From positions 1 to 21,363 of the forward strand of contig JBKPDO010000088.1 of NCBI GenBank assembly GCA_046727955.1: a stretch of DNA of 21,363 bases, written 5' to 3'. Source of the stretch: DASVXQ01 sp046727955 (GTDB lineage: Bacteria; Actinomycetota; CALGFH01). The notes under the pieces were generated by a model that made no database searches, was not told the DNA's origin, and saw only the letters and a list, made by a program, of their open reading frames with translations. The translations under genes and the position numbers were made by a program. Below are positions 1 through 8,300 of the stretch, in pieces. Position 1 is the first letter of the stretch. Each line of letters begins with the position of its first letter.

Positions 1-2847
1 GCCGACCGGCGCAGAGCCGCGGCCGAGCACCTGCGGGATCTCGTCGACGAGGCGTTGGCGACCGTGGCCGCGCTGGCGGCCGCGCGCGGGCAGCTGGACC
101 GTCTCGAAGGCGAGCGCGACGGCGCGGCCGAGCGCCGGTCCGCGGCGGAAGAGGCGGTGGCCACCAGTGCCGGCGCGCTGGCCGAGGCCTGGCGCGATTA
201 CGCCCGCTCCACCACTGAGCTGCGCCTGCCCGACCCGGACGAGTTGCTGCCCGGCCTGCTCGACTGGGCCGGCACGCTGGCCGGCGACAACCCGGCTGGG
301 CCATTGCTTGCGGCGGCCGGCAGCGCTGCTCGGAACGCCCTCGCCGAGCGGCGCGCGCGGGCGCTCAGCACTCTGGAAGAGGCCCAGCGGGCGCTCGGCG
401 AGCTGGTGGACGAGCGCCAGCGCCTGCTCAGAGGGGAGCACGAGCGTCCGCCGGCGCCGTACACCCGCGCGCCAGGCGTCCGGGACGGACGTGCCGGAGC
501 GCCACTGTGGCAGGTCATCGACTTCCGCGAGGACGTGGGGCCGGCCGACCAGGCCGGGCTGGAGGCCGCGCTCGAGGCTTCCGGGCTGCTCGACGCCTGG
601 GTCACGCCGAACGGGCGGCTGCTGGAGCCTGGGAGCCACGATGTCGTGGTCACCGCGGGCACCGCCGTGTGGCCGAACCTGGGCGCGCTCCTCCGGCCGG
701 CGATCGACCGCGACGATCCCCAGGCCGGCCTGGTCGGCGAGATGACGGTCCAGGCGGTGCTCGAGGGCATCGGGCTGGGCGCGGGCAGCGCTGACACCTG
801 GGTGGACCCCTCGGGCCGCTGGCGGCTCGGGGTCGCCGAGGGTGCCTGGGCCAAGCGGGCCGCCAGGTTCGTCGGGCGGGGCGCACGCGAGGCAGCCAGG
901 CGCCAGCGGCTGGCCGAGCTTGCCGCTGAGATCCAGCGGGCCGAGACGGCGGTGAGCGCGGCCGAGGCGACCCGCGACGCGGTCGTCGCGCGGCACCGCA
1001 CGCTCGAGGCCGAGCTGGGCAGGGCGCCGAGCGACCAGCCGGTGCGCGACGCCCACGCCACGCTCACCGTGACCAGTCGCGAGCTGGAGCGCAAGGAGGA
1101 GGCCGTCGCCGGCCAGTGGGCCGCCGTGGCGGCGGCCGAGGAGCGTGCGCGCGACGCCGTGGCCGCTCGCGACCAGGCCGCCGCGGACCTCGGCCTGCCC
1201 GCCGACCGCCCGGCGCTCACGGCGGTTCTCGACGCGGTGCTCGACTACCAGAAGGCGACGGCGAGCCTCTGGCCGGCCGCGCGCCTGCACGCCGACCGGC
1301 TCCGCGCCCTGCTCGAGAGTCGCGGCGAGGTGGCGGCGGCCCGGCGACAGGTGGACCGGCGGGCCGAGGAGTCGAAGGCGGCGGAGCGCGAGGCGGCCGA
1401 GGCCGAGGCCCGTCTGGAGACGGTCCGCGCCGCCATCGGCGCGACCGTCGGCGAGCTGCGGGCGCGGCTCCAGACGATGCGAGACCACATCGAGCGCCTC
1501 GACGGGGAGCACACGCGGCTCGGCGAGGCGCTCGACCGGCCTGATGGGCTCGTCATGCAGGTCGGCAGGGCGCGGGGGCGTGAGGAAGAGCTGCTGACCT
1601 CGCTGGACGTCAACGCCGGCCGGCGCGCCGGCGCGACCGCCGCCTTCCAGCGGTTCGCCCGCACGGGATTGCTGCTCGCCGCCTTGCCCGAGCTGGAGCT
1701 GCCCGCCCCGGACGCGCCCTGGGCGCCCGACCCGGCGGTGCGGCTCGCGCGGCGGGTCGAGCAGGCGCTGGCCGAGACGGACGCCGAGGACCACGCCTGG
1801 TCGAGGGTCTTGAAGGAGATCACCACCCGCTTCGGTGAGCTGCAGGAGTCGCTCAGCCGCCACGGTCATCAGGCCGCCGCGGACCTGTCCGAGGAGCGGC
1901 TCGTCGTCAGCATCGTCTACCAGGGCCAGAGCCGCGATCCCGGCGACCTGGTCCGGCTGCTCGGCGACGAGATCGACCACCGCGAGCGGCTGCTCAGCGC
2001 GAAGGAGCGGGAGTTGCTGGAGGAGCACTTGGTCAACGAGGTCGCCAGCCATCTCCAGGAGCTGATCGGCGACGCCGAGGCACAGGTCCAGCGGATCAAC
2101 GAGGAGCTGGTGGAGCGGCCGACCAGCACCGGCGTCAAGCTCCGCTTCCGCTGGGAGGTGCGCCGGGACGGGCCGCCCGGGCTGGCCGAGGCGCGGCGCC
2201 GGCTGCTGCGCCAGGCGGCCGACGCCTGGTCGCCCGAGGACCGCATCGCGGTGAGCGCGTTCCTGCAACAGCAGATCGCGGCCGAGCGGGCGCGCGACGA
2301 CAGCGGCACCTGGCTGGAGCACCTCGCCGCCGCGCTCGACTACCGCGCCTGGCACCGCTTCACGATCGAGCGCTGGCAGGACGGTCGCTGGCGCTCGGCT
2401 ACCGGCCCGGCGTCCAGCGGGGAACGGGTCCTCACCGTGACCCTGCCACTGTTCGCGGCGGCATCGGCGCACTACCGCTCGGCGCAGCCGGCGGCGCCAC
2501 GGCTGGTGCTGCTGGACGAGGCGTTCGCCGGCGTCGACGACGACGCCAGGGCCAAGTGCATGGGCCTGCTCGCCACCTTCGACCTCGACTTCGTCATGAC
2601 CAGCGAGCGGGAGTGGGGCTGCTACCCGACCGTTCCGGGCCTGGCCATCCACCAGCTCACCCGGCGCGAGGGCATCGACGCGGTCTACGTCACCTGCTGG
2701 GAGTGGGACGGCCGTGCCAGGACCCTGGTGGAGCCCCAGCGACCGCCGCTGCGCCCACCCTCGACCTCGACGGACGGGAACAGCGCGGCGGAGGCGGACG
2801 GGGCCGCCCCTCCCGCACCGGGCGGGCAGCCACTGTGGTCACCGTGA
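1..2847 (+). CDS. jetC: Wadjet type II JetC, SMC-like ATPase, 5' truncated (TIGR02680 family)
   Basis: The reading frame is open from base 1, so the N-terminus with the Walker A motif lies outside the window; 948 codons remain. Most of the visible protein is Ala/Glu/Arg-rich coiled coil, as in SMC/MukB-like arms. The C-terminal ATPase half is clear: an ABC signature SSGER (about 2413-2427), Walker B LVLLDEAF (about 2502-2526) and a D-loop-like GVDDDAR straight after it. JetC is the loop-extruding motor of Wadjet, a condensin-like complex that recognises and helps cleave small circular DNA such as plasmids. The next gene is jetD, overlapping by 4 bp, which is the expected order; jetA and jetB should lie just upstream. 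The family call rests on the C-terminal ATPase plus the JetD neighbour. The last ~40 residues are Pro/Ala-rich and probably disordered. Confidence 0.85.
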   Translation, partial: ADRRRAAAEHLRDLVDEALATVAALAAARGQLDRLEGERDGAAERRSAAEEAVATSAGALAEAWRDYARSTTELRLPDPDELLPGLLDWAGTLAGDNPAGPLLAAAGSAARNALAERRARALSTLEEAQRALGELVDERQRLLRGEHERPPAPYTRAPGVRDGRAGAPLWQVIDFREDVGPADQAGLEAALEASGLLDAWVTPNGRLLEPGSHDVVVTAGTAVWPNLGALLRPAIDRDDPQAGLVGEMTVQAVLEGIGLGAGSADTWVDPSGRWRLGVAEGAWAKRAARFVGRGAREAARRQRLAELAAEIQRAETAVSAAEATRDAVVARHRTLEAELGRAPSDQPVRDAHATLTVTSRELERKEEAVAGQWAAVAAAEERARDAVAARDQAAADLGLPADRPALTAVLDAVLDYQKATASLWPAARLHADRLRALLESRGEVAAARRQVDRRAEESKAAEREAAEAEARLETVRAAIGATVGELRARLQTMRDHIERLDGEHTRLGEALDRPDGLVMQVGRARGREEELLTSLDVNAGRRAGATAAFQRFARTGLLLAALPELELPAPDAPWAPDPAVRLARRVEQALAETDAEDHAWSRVLKEITTRFGELQESLSRHGHQAAADLSEERLVVSIVYQGQSRDPGDLVRLLGDEIDHRERLLSAKERELLEEHLVNEVASHLQELIGDAEAQVQRINEELVERPTSTGVKLRFRWEVRRDGPPGLAEARRRLLRQAADAWSPEDRIAVSAFLQQQIAAERARDDSGTWLEHLAAALDYRAWHRFTIERWQDGRWRSATGPASSGERVLTVTLPLFAAASAHYRSAQPAAPRLVLLDEAFAGVDDDARAKCMGLLATFDLDFVMTSEREWGCYPTVPGLAIHQLTRREGIDAVYVTCWEWDGRARTLVEPQRPPLRPPSTSTDGNSAAEADGAAPPAPGGQPLWSP

Positions 2848-4088
2848 CCGGCGCCGTCGCCGGCGATGAGCGGCTGCGCCGCCTGCTCGGCGCCGAGGAG
2901 CTGCGCTGGCTGGTCGAGCGGGCCCGCGCGCGCCTGGAGCGGGGGCTCCCGGTCGACGGCACCGTCACCCTGCGGCCGGCGACCCCGTCGCAGCGGCAGG
3001 CCGCCGCCCGGCTGCTCGGCCGGCCGGCTGGCCGGGGCGCCTCGCTCCAGGTCGCGCTCCCCGCGGTCGAGGCGGTCCTGCGGCAGGCGGGGCTCGCCGC
3101 CGATCTTCGCGCCGCGATCGAGACGCTCACCGGGCCGGTAGCCGACCTTGCCGGTGAGCGTGCCGCCGCCGGGTCAGCTTGGGCGAGCGCGCTCGCTCCC
3201 CTCGAGGAGGTGGCCCGGCGACGACCCGTGCTGGGGCCCTGGGTCCAGTGGCTGCAAGCCACCGGGCTGCTCCGCCGGCTCTCCGGCGACGATCCGCGCA
3301 GGGCGCGGCGGCTGGCCGAGCAGGCGGTCGCGGTGCTCGAGCGGCTCCCTGGCGGCGGCCAGCCGCTCTCGGTGCTCGCCAGCGCGGTCGACGACGGGCA
3401 CGCGCTCGACCACGGCCAGCCGCTCGCGACCCTGGTCCTGCGAGCGGCGGCCCTGCTCGGAGGCACCCCGCCGGGCGACGGGGCCGAGTGGCGGCGGACG
3501 GTCTGGGCGTCGGTCGGGGTGCTGAGCGGCGAGCTCACCAACCCGGTGCTCACGCTCAACCTGCCGGGCGACGCCCACACGGCGACCGGCCGGGCGCTGG
3601 CCGTATGGAGCGGTGCGGGCCAGCCCGTGCACCTCACCGCCCGCCAGCTCCTGCGCGACCCGCCGAGCCTGCCTGTCGAAGGTCGGGACGTCTTCGTCTG
3701 CGAGAACCCCACAGTGGTCGCGGCCGCCGCCAATCGCCTGGCGGGCGCAGCGGCGCCGCTCGTGTGCACCAACACCCACCCGGGAGCGGCCGCGACCGTC
3801 CTGCTGCGCCTGCTCGCCGCCGCCGGCGCGAGGCTGCACTACCACGGTGACTTCGACTGGCCGGGCGTCACCTTCGCCAACACCGTCATCGGCCGCTTCG
3901 GCGCGCGCCCCTGGCGCCTGGACGCCATCTCGTACCGGCGCGCCGCCGGGTCGGGCGGCCCCAGCCTGCGCGGCAGGCCCGTCATTGCGGCCTGGGATCC
4001 CCAGCTCACCCACGCCATGCAAACCCTCGGCACCAAGGTCGAGGAGGAGCGGGTCCTCGACGACCTCCTCGACGACCTGGAACGCTGA
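2844..4088 (+). CDS. jetD: Wadjet type II JetD, Toprim-domain nuclease subunit (TIGR02679/DUF2399)
   Basis: A 414-residue protein. I chose the GTG at 2844 because it forms a GTGA overlap with the jetC stop; a GTG at 2835 is the alternative, and the much longer upstream extension in this frame is non-coding. The C-terminal half has the Toprim-like layout of JetD: a conserved Glu in CENPTVV (residue about 287) and a DxD-type motif DFDWPG (Asp about 336 and 338) preceded by HYHG. These acidic residues are expected to bind the metal ions used for DNA cleavage (family knowledge). The N-terminal half is the helical DUF3323-like region. JetD is the effector that cuts plasmid DNA once JetABC has extruded it. 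All active-site residues I can name are present and the length is normal, so this copy looks functional. Confidence 0.87.
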   Translation: MTGAVAGDERLRRLLGAEELRWLVERARARLERGLPVDGTVTLRPATPSQRQAAARLLGRPAGRGASLQVALPAVEAVLRQAGLAADLRAAIETLTGPVADLAGERAAAGSAWASALAPLEEVARRRPVLGPWVQWLQATGLLRRLSGDDPRRARRLAEQAVAVLERLPGGGQPLSVLASAVDDGHALDHGQPLATLVLRAAALLGGTPPGDGAEWRRTVWASVGVLSGELTNPVLTLNLPGDAHTATGRALAVWSGAGQPVHLTARQLLRDPPSLPVEGRDVFVCENPTVVAAAANRLAGAAAPLVCTNTHPGAAATVLLRLLAAAGARLHYHGDFDWPGVTFANTVIGRFGARPWRLDAISYRRAAGSGGPSLRGRPVIAAWDPQLTHAMQTLGTKVEEERVLDDLLDDLER

Positions 4089-4130
4089 ACCGGAAAACAG
4101 ACCGACTTCGCCTGATACGAGCCGGTTTTC

Positions 4131-4145
4131 ACGCCTGCACGGCGT
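4131..4145 (+). terminator. weak hairpin after jetD
   Basis: ACGCC and GGCGT flank a five-base loop about 43 bases after the jetD stop. There is no T-tract behind it, so it is only a weak candidate for the end of the Wadjet transcript. Confidence 0.2.
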
Positions 4146-4175
4146 TCCCGCAGGGATACCAGGACTGATTCGACT

Positions 4176-4203
4176 TTGCATCCGCTCGGGCGCGTCTTAC
4201 ACT
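4176..4203 (+). promoter_or_regulatory. putative sigma70-type promoter of the toxin-antitoxin pair
   Basis: TTGCAT (4176-4181) is followed after 16 bp by TACACT (4198-4203), reasonable -35 and -10 boxes in a locally less GC-rich stretch. The start codon of the antitoxin is 35 bases past the -10. The -10 lies inside the CTTACA repeats, so a protein bound there would block initiation. Confidence 0.5.
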
Positions 4204-4226
4204 TACACTTACAAGTATTACGTAAG
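4196..4226 (+). repeat. three CTTACA repeats plus inverted GTAAG, candidate antitoxin operator
   Basis: CTTACA occurs three times head to tail (4196-4213), followed by an inverted GTAAG (4222-4226) next to the ribosome binding site. AbrB-family antitoxins usually autoregulate through repeated or palindromic AT-rich sites at their own promoter. The position over the -10 box fits an operator; binding itself is inference. Confidence 0.5.
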
Positions 4227-4238
4227 GAGGAGCGGGAC

Positions 4239-4469
4239 ATGCGGGTAACCTCCAAAGGGCAGGTCACAATCCCCGCCGAGATCAGGGAGCGGTTCGGCTT
4301 CCTGCCGGACACCGAGGTCGAGTTCGTCGTCGAAGGGAACACGGTCAAGATCGTGCGCACCACGCGGGCCGGAGGCACCCGCGGCGACCGAGTCGTTCGC
4401 CGCCTCCGCGGCCGCGCGGTCTCCCGCCTTACGACCGACCAGATCCTCGCGCTGACCCGCAAACCGTGA
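4239..4469 (+). CDS. AbrB/SpoVT-type antitoxin
   Basis: A 76-residue protein. The start is the ATG at 4239, preceded by a strong AAGGAGG ribosome binding site (4224-4230); an upstream in-frame extension is not needed. The first 45 residues form a swapped-hairpin AbrB fold: RVTSKGQVTIPAEIRERFG, then a Val/Glu-rich strand segment ending VKIVR. The C-terminal tail (residues 50-76, with RRLRGRA and LTTDQILALTR) is typical of the toxin-wrapping part of antitoxins paired with PIN toxins. The gene overlaps the toxin by 4 bp, so the two are translationally coupled. It should bind and neutralise the toxin and repress its own promoter. Confidence 0.87.
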   Translation: MRVTSKGQVTIPAEIRERFGFLPDTEVEFVVEGNTVKIVRTTRAGGTRGDRVVRRLRGRAVSRLTTDQILALTRKP

Positions 4470-4894
4470 CCACCACGCTGGTCGACAGTAACGTCCTGCT
4501 CGATATCGCCACTGAGGACCCATCGTGGTACAAGTGGTCCGCCGCCGCGCTGGCGGGCGCCGCCAACGACGGCCCGCTCGCGATCAATGCCATCGTCTAC
4601 GCTGAGGTGTCGATTGGCTTTTCCACCATAGAAGAGCTCGACGACGCGCTTTCCCCCGACGTGTTCGCGCGCGAGCCGCTTCCATACGAAGCGGCGTTTC
4701 TTACCGGCAAGGCGTTTCTTGCTTACCGCCGCCGCGGCGGGGCCCGGTCAATGCCGCTGCCTGACTTCTATCTGCCTGACTTCTATATCGGCGCGCACGC
4801 GGCGATCAACGGCCATCGCCTGCTGACCAGGGACGCCAAGCGTTACCGCAGCTACTTCCCGACCGTTTCACTCCTCACCCCTGACGTCAGCTGA
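4466..4894 (+). CDS. vapC: PIN-domain ribonuclease toxin, VapC family
   Basis: A 142-residue protein starting at GTG 4466 in a GTGA overlap with the antitoxin stop. The acidic PIN active site is visible: Asp7 (VDSNVLLD), Glu47 (YAEVSIGF), Asp105 (PDFYIGAHAA) and Asp123 (LLTRDAKRY). VapC toxins are Mg-dependent endoribonucleases that cut tRNA or rRNA. One oddity is that residues 98-107 read LPDFYLPDFY, encoded by an exact 15-bp tandem duplication. It places a second LPDFY directly before the catalytic Asp. Relatives normally have a single copy, so the third catalytic Asp may be displaced. The 3' end overlaps the oppositely oriented galactosidase remnant by 8 bp. Confidence 0.87.
   Translation: MTTTLVDSNVLLDIATEDPSWYKWSAAALAGAANDGPLAINAIVYAEVSIGFSTIEELDDALSPDVFAREPLPYEAAFLTGKAFLAYRRRGGARSMPLPDFYLPDFYIGAHAAINGHRLLTRDAKRYRSYFPTVSLLTPDVS
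4757..4786 (+). repeat. 15-bp perfect tandem duplication inside vapC
   Basis: CTGCCTGACTTCTAT occurs twice in direct succession (4757-4771 and 4772-4786). It is in frame and adds five residues at the active site of the PIN toxin. An exact duplication without drift suggests a recent slippage event. Confidence 0.9.
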
Positions 4895-5204
4895 GCGCCG
4901 GCGCCGGGGTGGGGTCGAATGGCGTGGGGGGTGGCGGGGAGGCAAGCAGGCGGCGGGTGGTCTCCAGGCCCCACTGGTCCAGGTCGGCGATCCGGTCGGA
5001 GGAGGCGCGCAGGCCGCCGTAGCGGTAGCACATCGTCTGCACCTCTGGGCGCACGGCCCGGTAGCCGCTGCCGGTGACGGGCAGTACGCTGCTCGGGCTC
5101 CAGCTCTGCCAGCCGTGCTCGTACACCGAGCCGTGGTCGAGGTCGACCGGCAGCTCTGCCAGCGGGCGGTAGTGGTCGGCGCGTGGCTCGCTCGTCGCGC
5201 TCAC
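4887..5204 (-). pseudogene. alpha-galactosidase-like remnant (GH36), internally deleted
   Basis: A 105-residue frame starting at GTG 5204, in a GTGA overlap with the permease stop, so it was the next gene of the importer operon. Residues about 20-60 match the N-terminal region of actinobacterial GH36-type alpha-galactosidases, with SVYEHGWQSWSP and a later MCYR. The text then jumps to GLRASSDRIADLDQWGL, which resembles the SGG..SDR segment near the C-terminus of such enzymes, and ends in a Pro-rich tail. The whole catalytic (beta/alpha)8 barrel with its Asp pair is missing, so the product cannot be an active glycosidase. The simplest reading is an in-frame internal deletion of roughly 500 codons; family lengths are from general knowledge and the C-terminal match is inference. 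Confidence 0.55.
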
Positions 5205-6031
5205 CCCTTGGTCGCCCCGCCGGTCAGGCCCTTGACGAAGTGCTTCTGCAGCGCCAGGTAGAAGATCAGCACTGGCAGGGTGGCCAGGAACATCAGCGCG
5301 AAGACGGTGCCGAAGTCCGCCTGGTACTGGCCGATCGCGCGGTAGATGCCGGTGGTGACGGTGGTGCCCTGGCTCGGTCCCAGGATGATCAGCGGGTCCA
5401 GGAAGTCGTTCCAGATCCAAACGCCGAGGAAGATCAGCACGCTGGCGGTGGCTGGGCGCAGCAGCGGGAAGACGATGCGCCAGAAGACCCTGCCCCTGCC
5501 CGCGCCGTCGATCGCGGCCGCCTCCTCCAGCTCGACCGGGATCGATCGCATGAACCCGGAGAACACGAACACACCAAAGGGAACGTAGTAGCCGATATTG
5601 AACAGCACCAGCCCCTGCACAGTCGTCATCAGGTGGGTCAGGCGCAGCACCTGCGTGACCGGCATGAGGATCACCTGCGGCGGGATCATCAGGCCGCACA
5701 GGAGCAGCAGCGTCAGCGCCCGCGTCCAGCGGCTGCGGCTACGCGCCAGGTAGTGCCCGAGCATCGCCGACAGCACCGTCAGCACCAGGATCGACAGCGC
5801 CGTGACCAGCACGCTGTTGGCGAGGCTGGCCCAGAAGAGGTGGTCGGGGCGGGTCAGCACGCCTCTGAGGTTGGAGAGCGTCGGCGGGATCGGCAGCCCG
5901 GCGAGGTCCTTGCCGATCCTGTTCCCCTGCTTGATCACGTTGGTGCAGACCACGTACAGCGGGACGACGAAGATCGCGCTCACTGCGATGGCCACCAGCG
6001 GTCGCAGCCAGGGAGCCCGCGTCTGGCTCAC
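5201..6031 (-). CDS. carbohydrate ABC transporter permease, MalG type
   Basis: A 276-residue inner-membrane protein with about six hydrophobic segments, beginning PLVAIAVSAIFVVPLYVV. The EAA loop that contacts the ATPase is clear at about residues 169-190 (EEAAAIDGAGRGRVFWRIVFP). It ends with the short charged GGATKG tail common in MalG-type permeases. The GTG start at 6031 overlaps the stop of the MalF-type gene by 4 bp, so the permeases are coupled. It forms the channel together with the MalF-type partner. No ATPase gene is present in the window; actinobacterial sugar importers often share one encoded elsewhere, such as MsiK. Confidence 0.92.
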   Translation of the reverse strand: MSQTRAPWLRPLVAIAVSAIFVVPLYVVCTNVIKQGNRIGKDLAGLPIPPTLSNLRGVLTRPDHLFWASLANSVLVTALSILVLTVLSAMLGHYLARSRSRWTRALTLLLLCGLMIPPQVILMPVTQVLRLTHLMTTVQGLVLFNIGYYVPFGVFVFSGFMRSIPVELEEAAAIDGAGRGRVFWRIVFPLLRPATASVLIFLGVWIWNDFLDPLIILGPSQGTTVTTGIYRAIGQYQADFGTVFALMFLATLPVLIFYLALQKHFVKGLTGGATKG

Positions 6032-6987
6032 AGGTTCACCTCGCGTCGCTGCAGCACCTTCAGCACCAGCGCGCTGGCCGTGGCGATGATGACGAGCATG
6101 ATCACCGCCATGGCCGACGCGTAGCCCTGCCGGTTGGCGACGAAGCCGGTCTGCAGCACGTTGTAGGCGATCGTCGCGGTGGTGCCCGTGCCCGGCCCGC
6201 CGTGGGTGATGACCTGGACGTGGTCGAAGATCTTGAAGGCGGAGATCAGCAGCACCACGGTGTTGATGGTGAGCGCGGGCGCCAGCAGCGGCCAGGTCAC
6301 GCTGCGGAAGCGGCGCACCGGGCCCGCCCCGTCGATGGCGGCGGCCTCAACCAGCTCGGTCGGCACGCCCTGGAGCCCGGCGAGATAGACCACCACGCAG
6401 AAGCCGAGCATCTGCCAGGACAGGATCCCGCCCAGCGAGTACAGGGCGTACGTGGGATCGGACAGCCAGCCCGGCGGATGGGCGACGCCGAGGCCGCGCA
6501 GCGCCTGGTTGACCAGCCCGTCGTCGTCGAGCATCCGGGTCCAGACGATGCTCACCACCACCGAGCTGAGCACCATGGGCGTGAAGAAGACGCTGCGCTG
6601 CGCGTTGTAGAGCCAGCCTCTGCGGTCCAGCAGCACGGCGATGGCGAGCCCAGCCACGTTGGGCACGATGACCACGATCAGCGTGAGGATCGTCGTCACC
6701 CGCAGCGAGGTGAGGAACTCGGGGTCAGTGAGCAGCAGTCGGTAGTTGCGCAGGCCCACATAGCGCGTCGGCGGGTTGAACGGGTTGTAGTTGGTGAGGC
6801 TGTAGCCGAAGCTGACCACGATCGGCGCGAGCACGAAGCAGGCGTAGGCGAGCAGGCCTGGCGCGCCGAAGGTGGCGAAGTGCCACAGGCGGCGGCCGAG
6901 TGGCCGGCGCCTGTGCGGCTGCCCGGGCGGGGCACCGGAGGGCGCGTCCCGCCCGAGCGGCGTCTTGTCTACGAGGACTTGTTCCAC
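6028..6987 (-). CDS. sugar ABC transporter permease, MalF type
   Basis: A 319-residue permease with a basic, Pro-rich cytoplasmic N-terminus, a first membrane segment at about residues 42-62 and five more. The EAA loop is at about 214-232 (EAAAIDGAGPVRRFRSVTWP). I took the GTG at 6987, which overlaps the end of the binding-protein gene by 19 bp; no convincing later start was seen. The phrase THGGPGTGTTATIAYNVLQTGF in the periplasm-proximal C-terminal part is typical of the family. It works with the MalG-type subunit and the binding protein upstream in the same operon. Confidence 0.92.
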   Translation of the reverse strand: MEQVLVDKTPLGRDAPSGAPPGQPHRRRPLGRRLWHFATFGAPGLLAYACFVLAPIVVSFGYSLTNYNPFNPPTRYVGLRNYRLLLTDPEFLTSLRVTTILTLIVVIVPNVAGLAIAVLLDRRGWLYNAQRSVFFTPMVLSSVVVSIVWTRMLDDDGLVNQALRGLGVAHPPGWLSDPTYALYSLGGILSWQMLGFCVVVYLAGLQGVPTELVEAAAIDGAGPVRRFRSVTWPLLAPALTINTVVLLISAFKIFDHVQVITHGGPGTGTTATIAYNVLQTGFVANRQGYASAMAVIMLVIIATASALVLKVLQRREVNL

Positions 6988-8260
6988 TCAGCGTCCAGGA
7001 AGGCGCCGACCTGGGCGGCGGTCTTCTTGCCGGTGATCAGGTCGACCGCTGACGAGTCCCACTTCTCGACCACGCCGGGAAGCATGCCGTCGTCGCCGGC
7101 CTCGAAGCCGAACGCCGGGACGATGGCGTTGGCGGCCGAGCCCTGCTGGAACAGCGCGTATCCCTCCTTGTAGGCCGCGCCGGTGTCGGCCGGCGGGGTG
7201 TAGCCCTTGATCGCCGGGTACAGCCCGTCAGTTTTGGCTGAGTTGTCGAGGTTGGTCTTGTCGAGCTGGAAGGCCAGCGCGAATCGCTTCGCCGCGTCGA
7301 GGTTCTTGGACTTGGCGCTGACCACGAGGCCGCCGCCGGTGAGGCGGGCACCACCATCTTGCCGTCGTCGGAGGGCCACTCGAACTGGCCGACCTGCCAC
7401 GAGGGCTTGGTCTTGGGGTCGTCGACGGCCGCGGCGAACCAGTTGCCCATCACGTACATCGCACCCTCGCCGTCCAGGAACGCCTGCTGGGTGGCGGCGT
7501 AGTCGCGGGAGACGTCGCGCTTGTCGATGTAGCCCTTTTGCGCCAGTTCGGCGAGCTTGGCGGCGCCCCTGGTGAAGTCCGGGTCGGAGAACTTCACCTT
7601 GCCGGCGCGGCGGTCGTGCATCCAGTTGGGGTTCTTGGCATACACCTCGGTGGCGAGGATGGCGGCCCAGGTCGGGCCCAGGGAGTCGTGGACGCCGCCG
7701 ACCACGAACGGGGTGATCCCCTTGGCCTTCAGCTTGGCCGCGTCAGCGAGCAGCTCGGCGTAGGTCTTGGGGGGAGCGCTGATGCCCGCCTTGGCGAACA
7801 GGTCCTTGTTGTAGTACACAACCGGGATCGTCTGGGTGTTCGCCGGGAGCTGGTAGACCTTGCCGCTGATCGCCCCGTTGGATGGGTACGCGAAGTCCTT
7901 CAGCTCATCGGGAGTCCAGGCGTACAGGTTGCCGCTCTCGGCGAAGCCGGCTGGCGAGACGGCGATCATCACGTCCGGGAACTGCCCGGAGGCGAGCAGC
8001 TGCTTGGCGTAGTTGGTCCGGTCCTGGGTCGGCGAGACCAGCTTCTTGACGCTGATGTCGGGATACTTGTCGGTGACGCGCTTGATGGCGGCGTCCCAGT
8101 ACTGCGGGGTGAGGTTCGGTGTCTCGAAGGTGAGGAACGAGATCTCATGCTTGGCGCCGCCGCTGCTGCCGCCGCCGCTCGAGGTCGTGCCGCCCACCGT
8201 GCATGCGCTCAGCCCGAGCACGGCGAGCGCCGCGACCCCGAGCGCCAGGATCCTTCTCAT
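6969..8260 (-). pseudogene. ABC sugar-binding lipoprotein with a frameshift
   Basis: Starts at ATG 8260 behind GGAAAGGTGGG. The N-terminus is a lipoprotein signal peptide with lipobox LSAC, then a Gly/Ser linker, then a cluster B/family 1 solute-binding fold (EISFLTFETPN..., LPANTQTIPVVYYNKDLF, AFLDGEGAMYVMGNW). After GKMVVPA the homologous text continues only in another frame (LTGGGLVVSAKSKNLDAAKRFA ...DAEWNKSS), so a single base seems to be lost at about 7341-7350. Restoring one C there joins the two halves into a normal-length protein of about 430 residues. As read, the protein is truncated and mis-translated after about residue 310. A sequencing error is as likely as a true mutation, because both halves are well conserved. 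It should capture the sugar for the two permeases downstream. Confidence 0.8.
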
Positions 8261-8300
8261 CGGCCCACCTTTCCGTTCCGTCACTTGCGTGATCATCTGC

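Noticed and set aside
198..1220. Long open frame on the minus strand opposite jetC
   Set aside because: Low-complexity Ser/Ala/Arg text with no domain, typical of antisense frames in GC-rich coding DNA.
2556..2843. Long N-terminal extension of jetD inside jetC
   Set aside because: The extension is His/Arg/Pro-rich shadow text antagonistic to the clear ATPase end of jetC; the GTGA overlap at 2844 is the better start.
4088..4130. AACCGG...CCGGTT inverted repeat as a jetD terminator
   Set aside because: Six-base arms separated by about 28 bases make an unconvincing terminator.
5204..5699. N-terminal extension of the galactosidase remnant across the permease
   Set aside because: The extended part is out-of-frame permease sequence; the remnant starts at the GTGA overlap.
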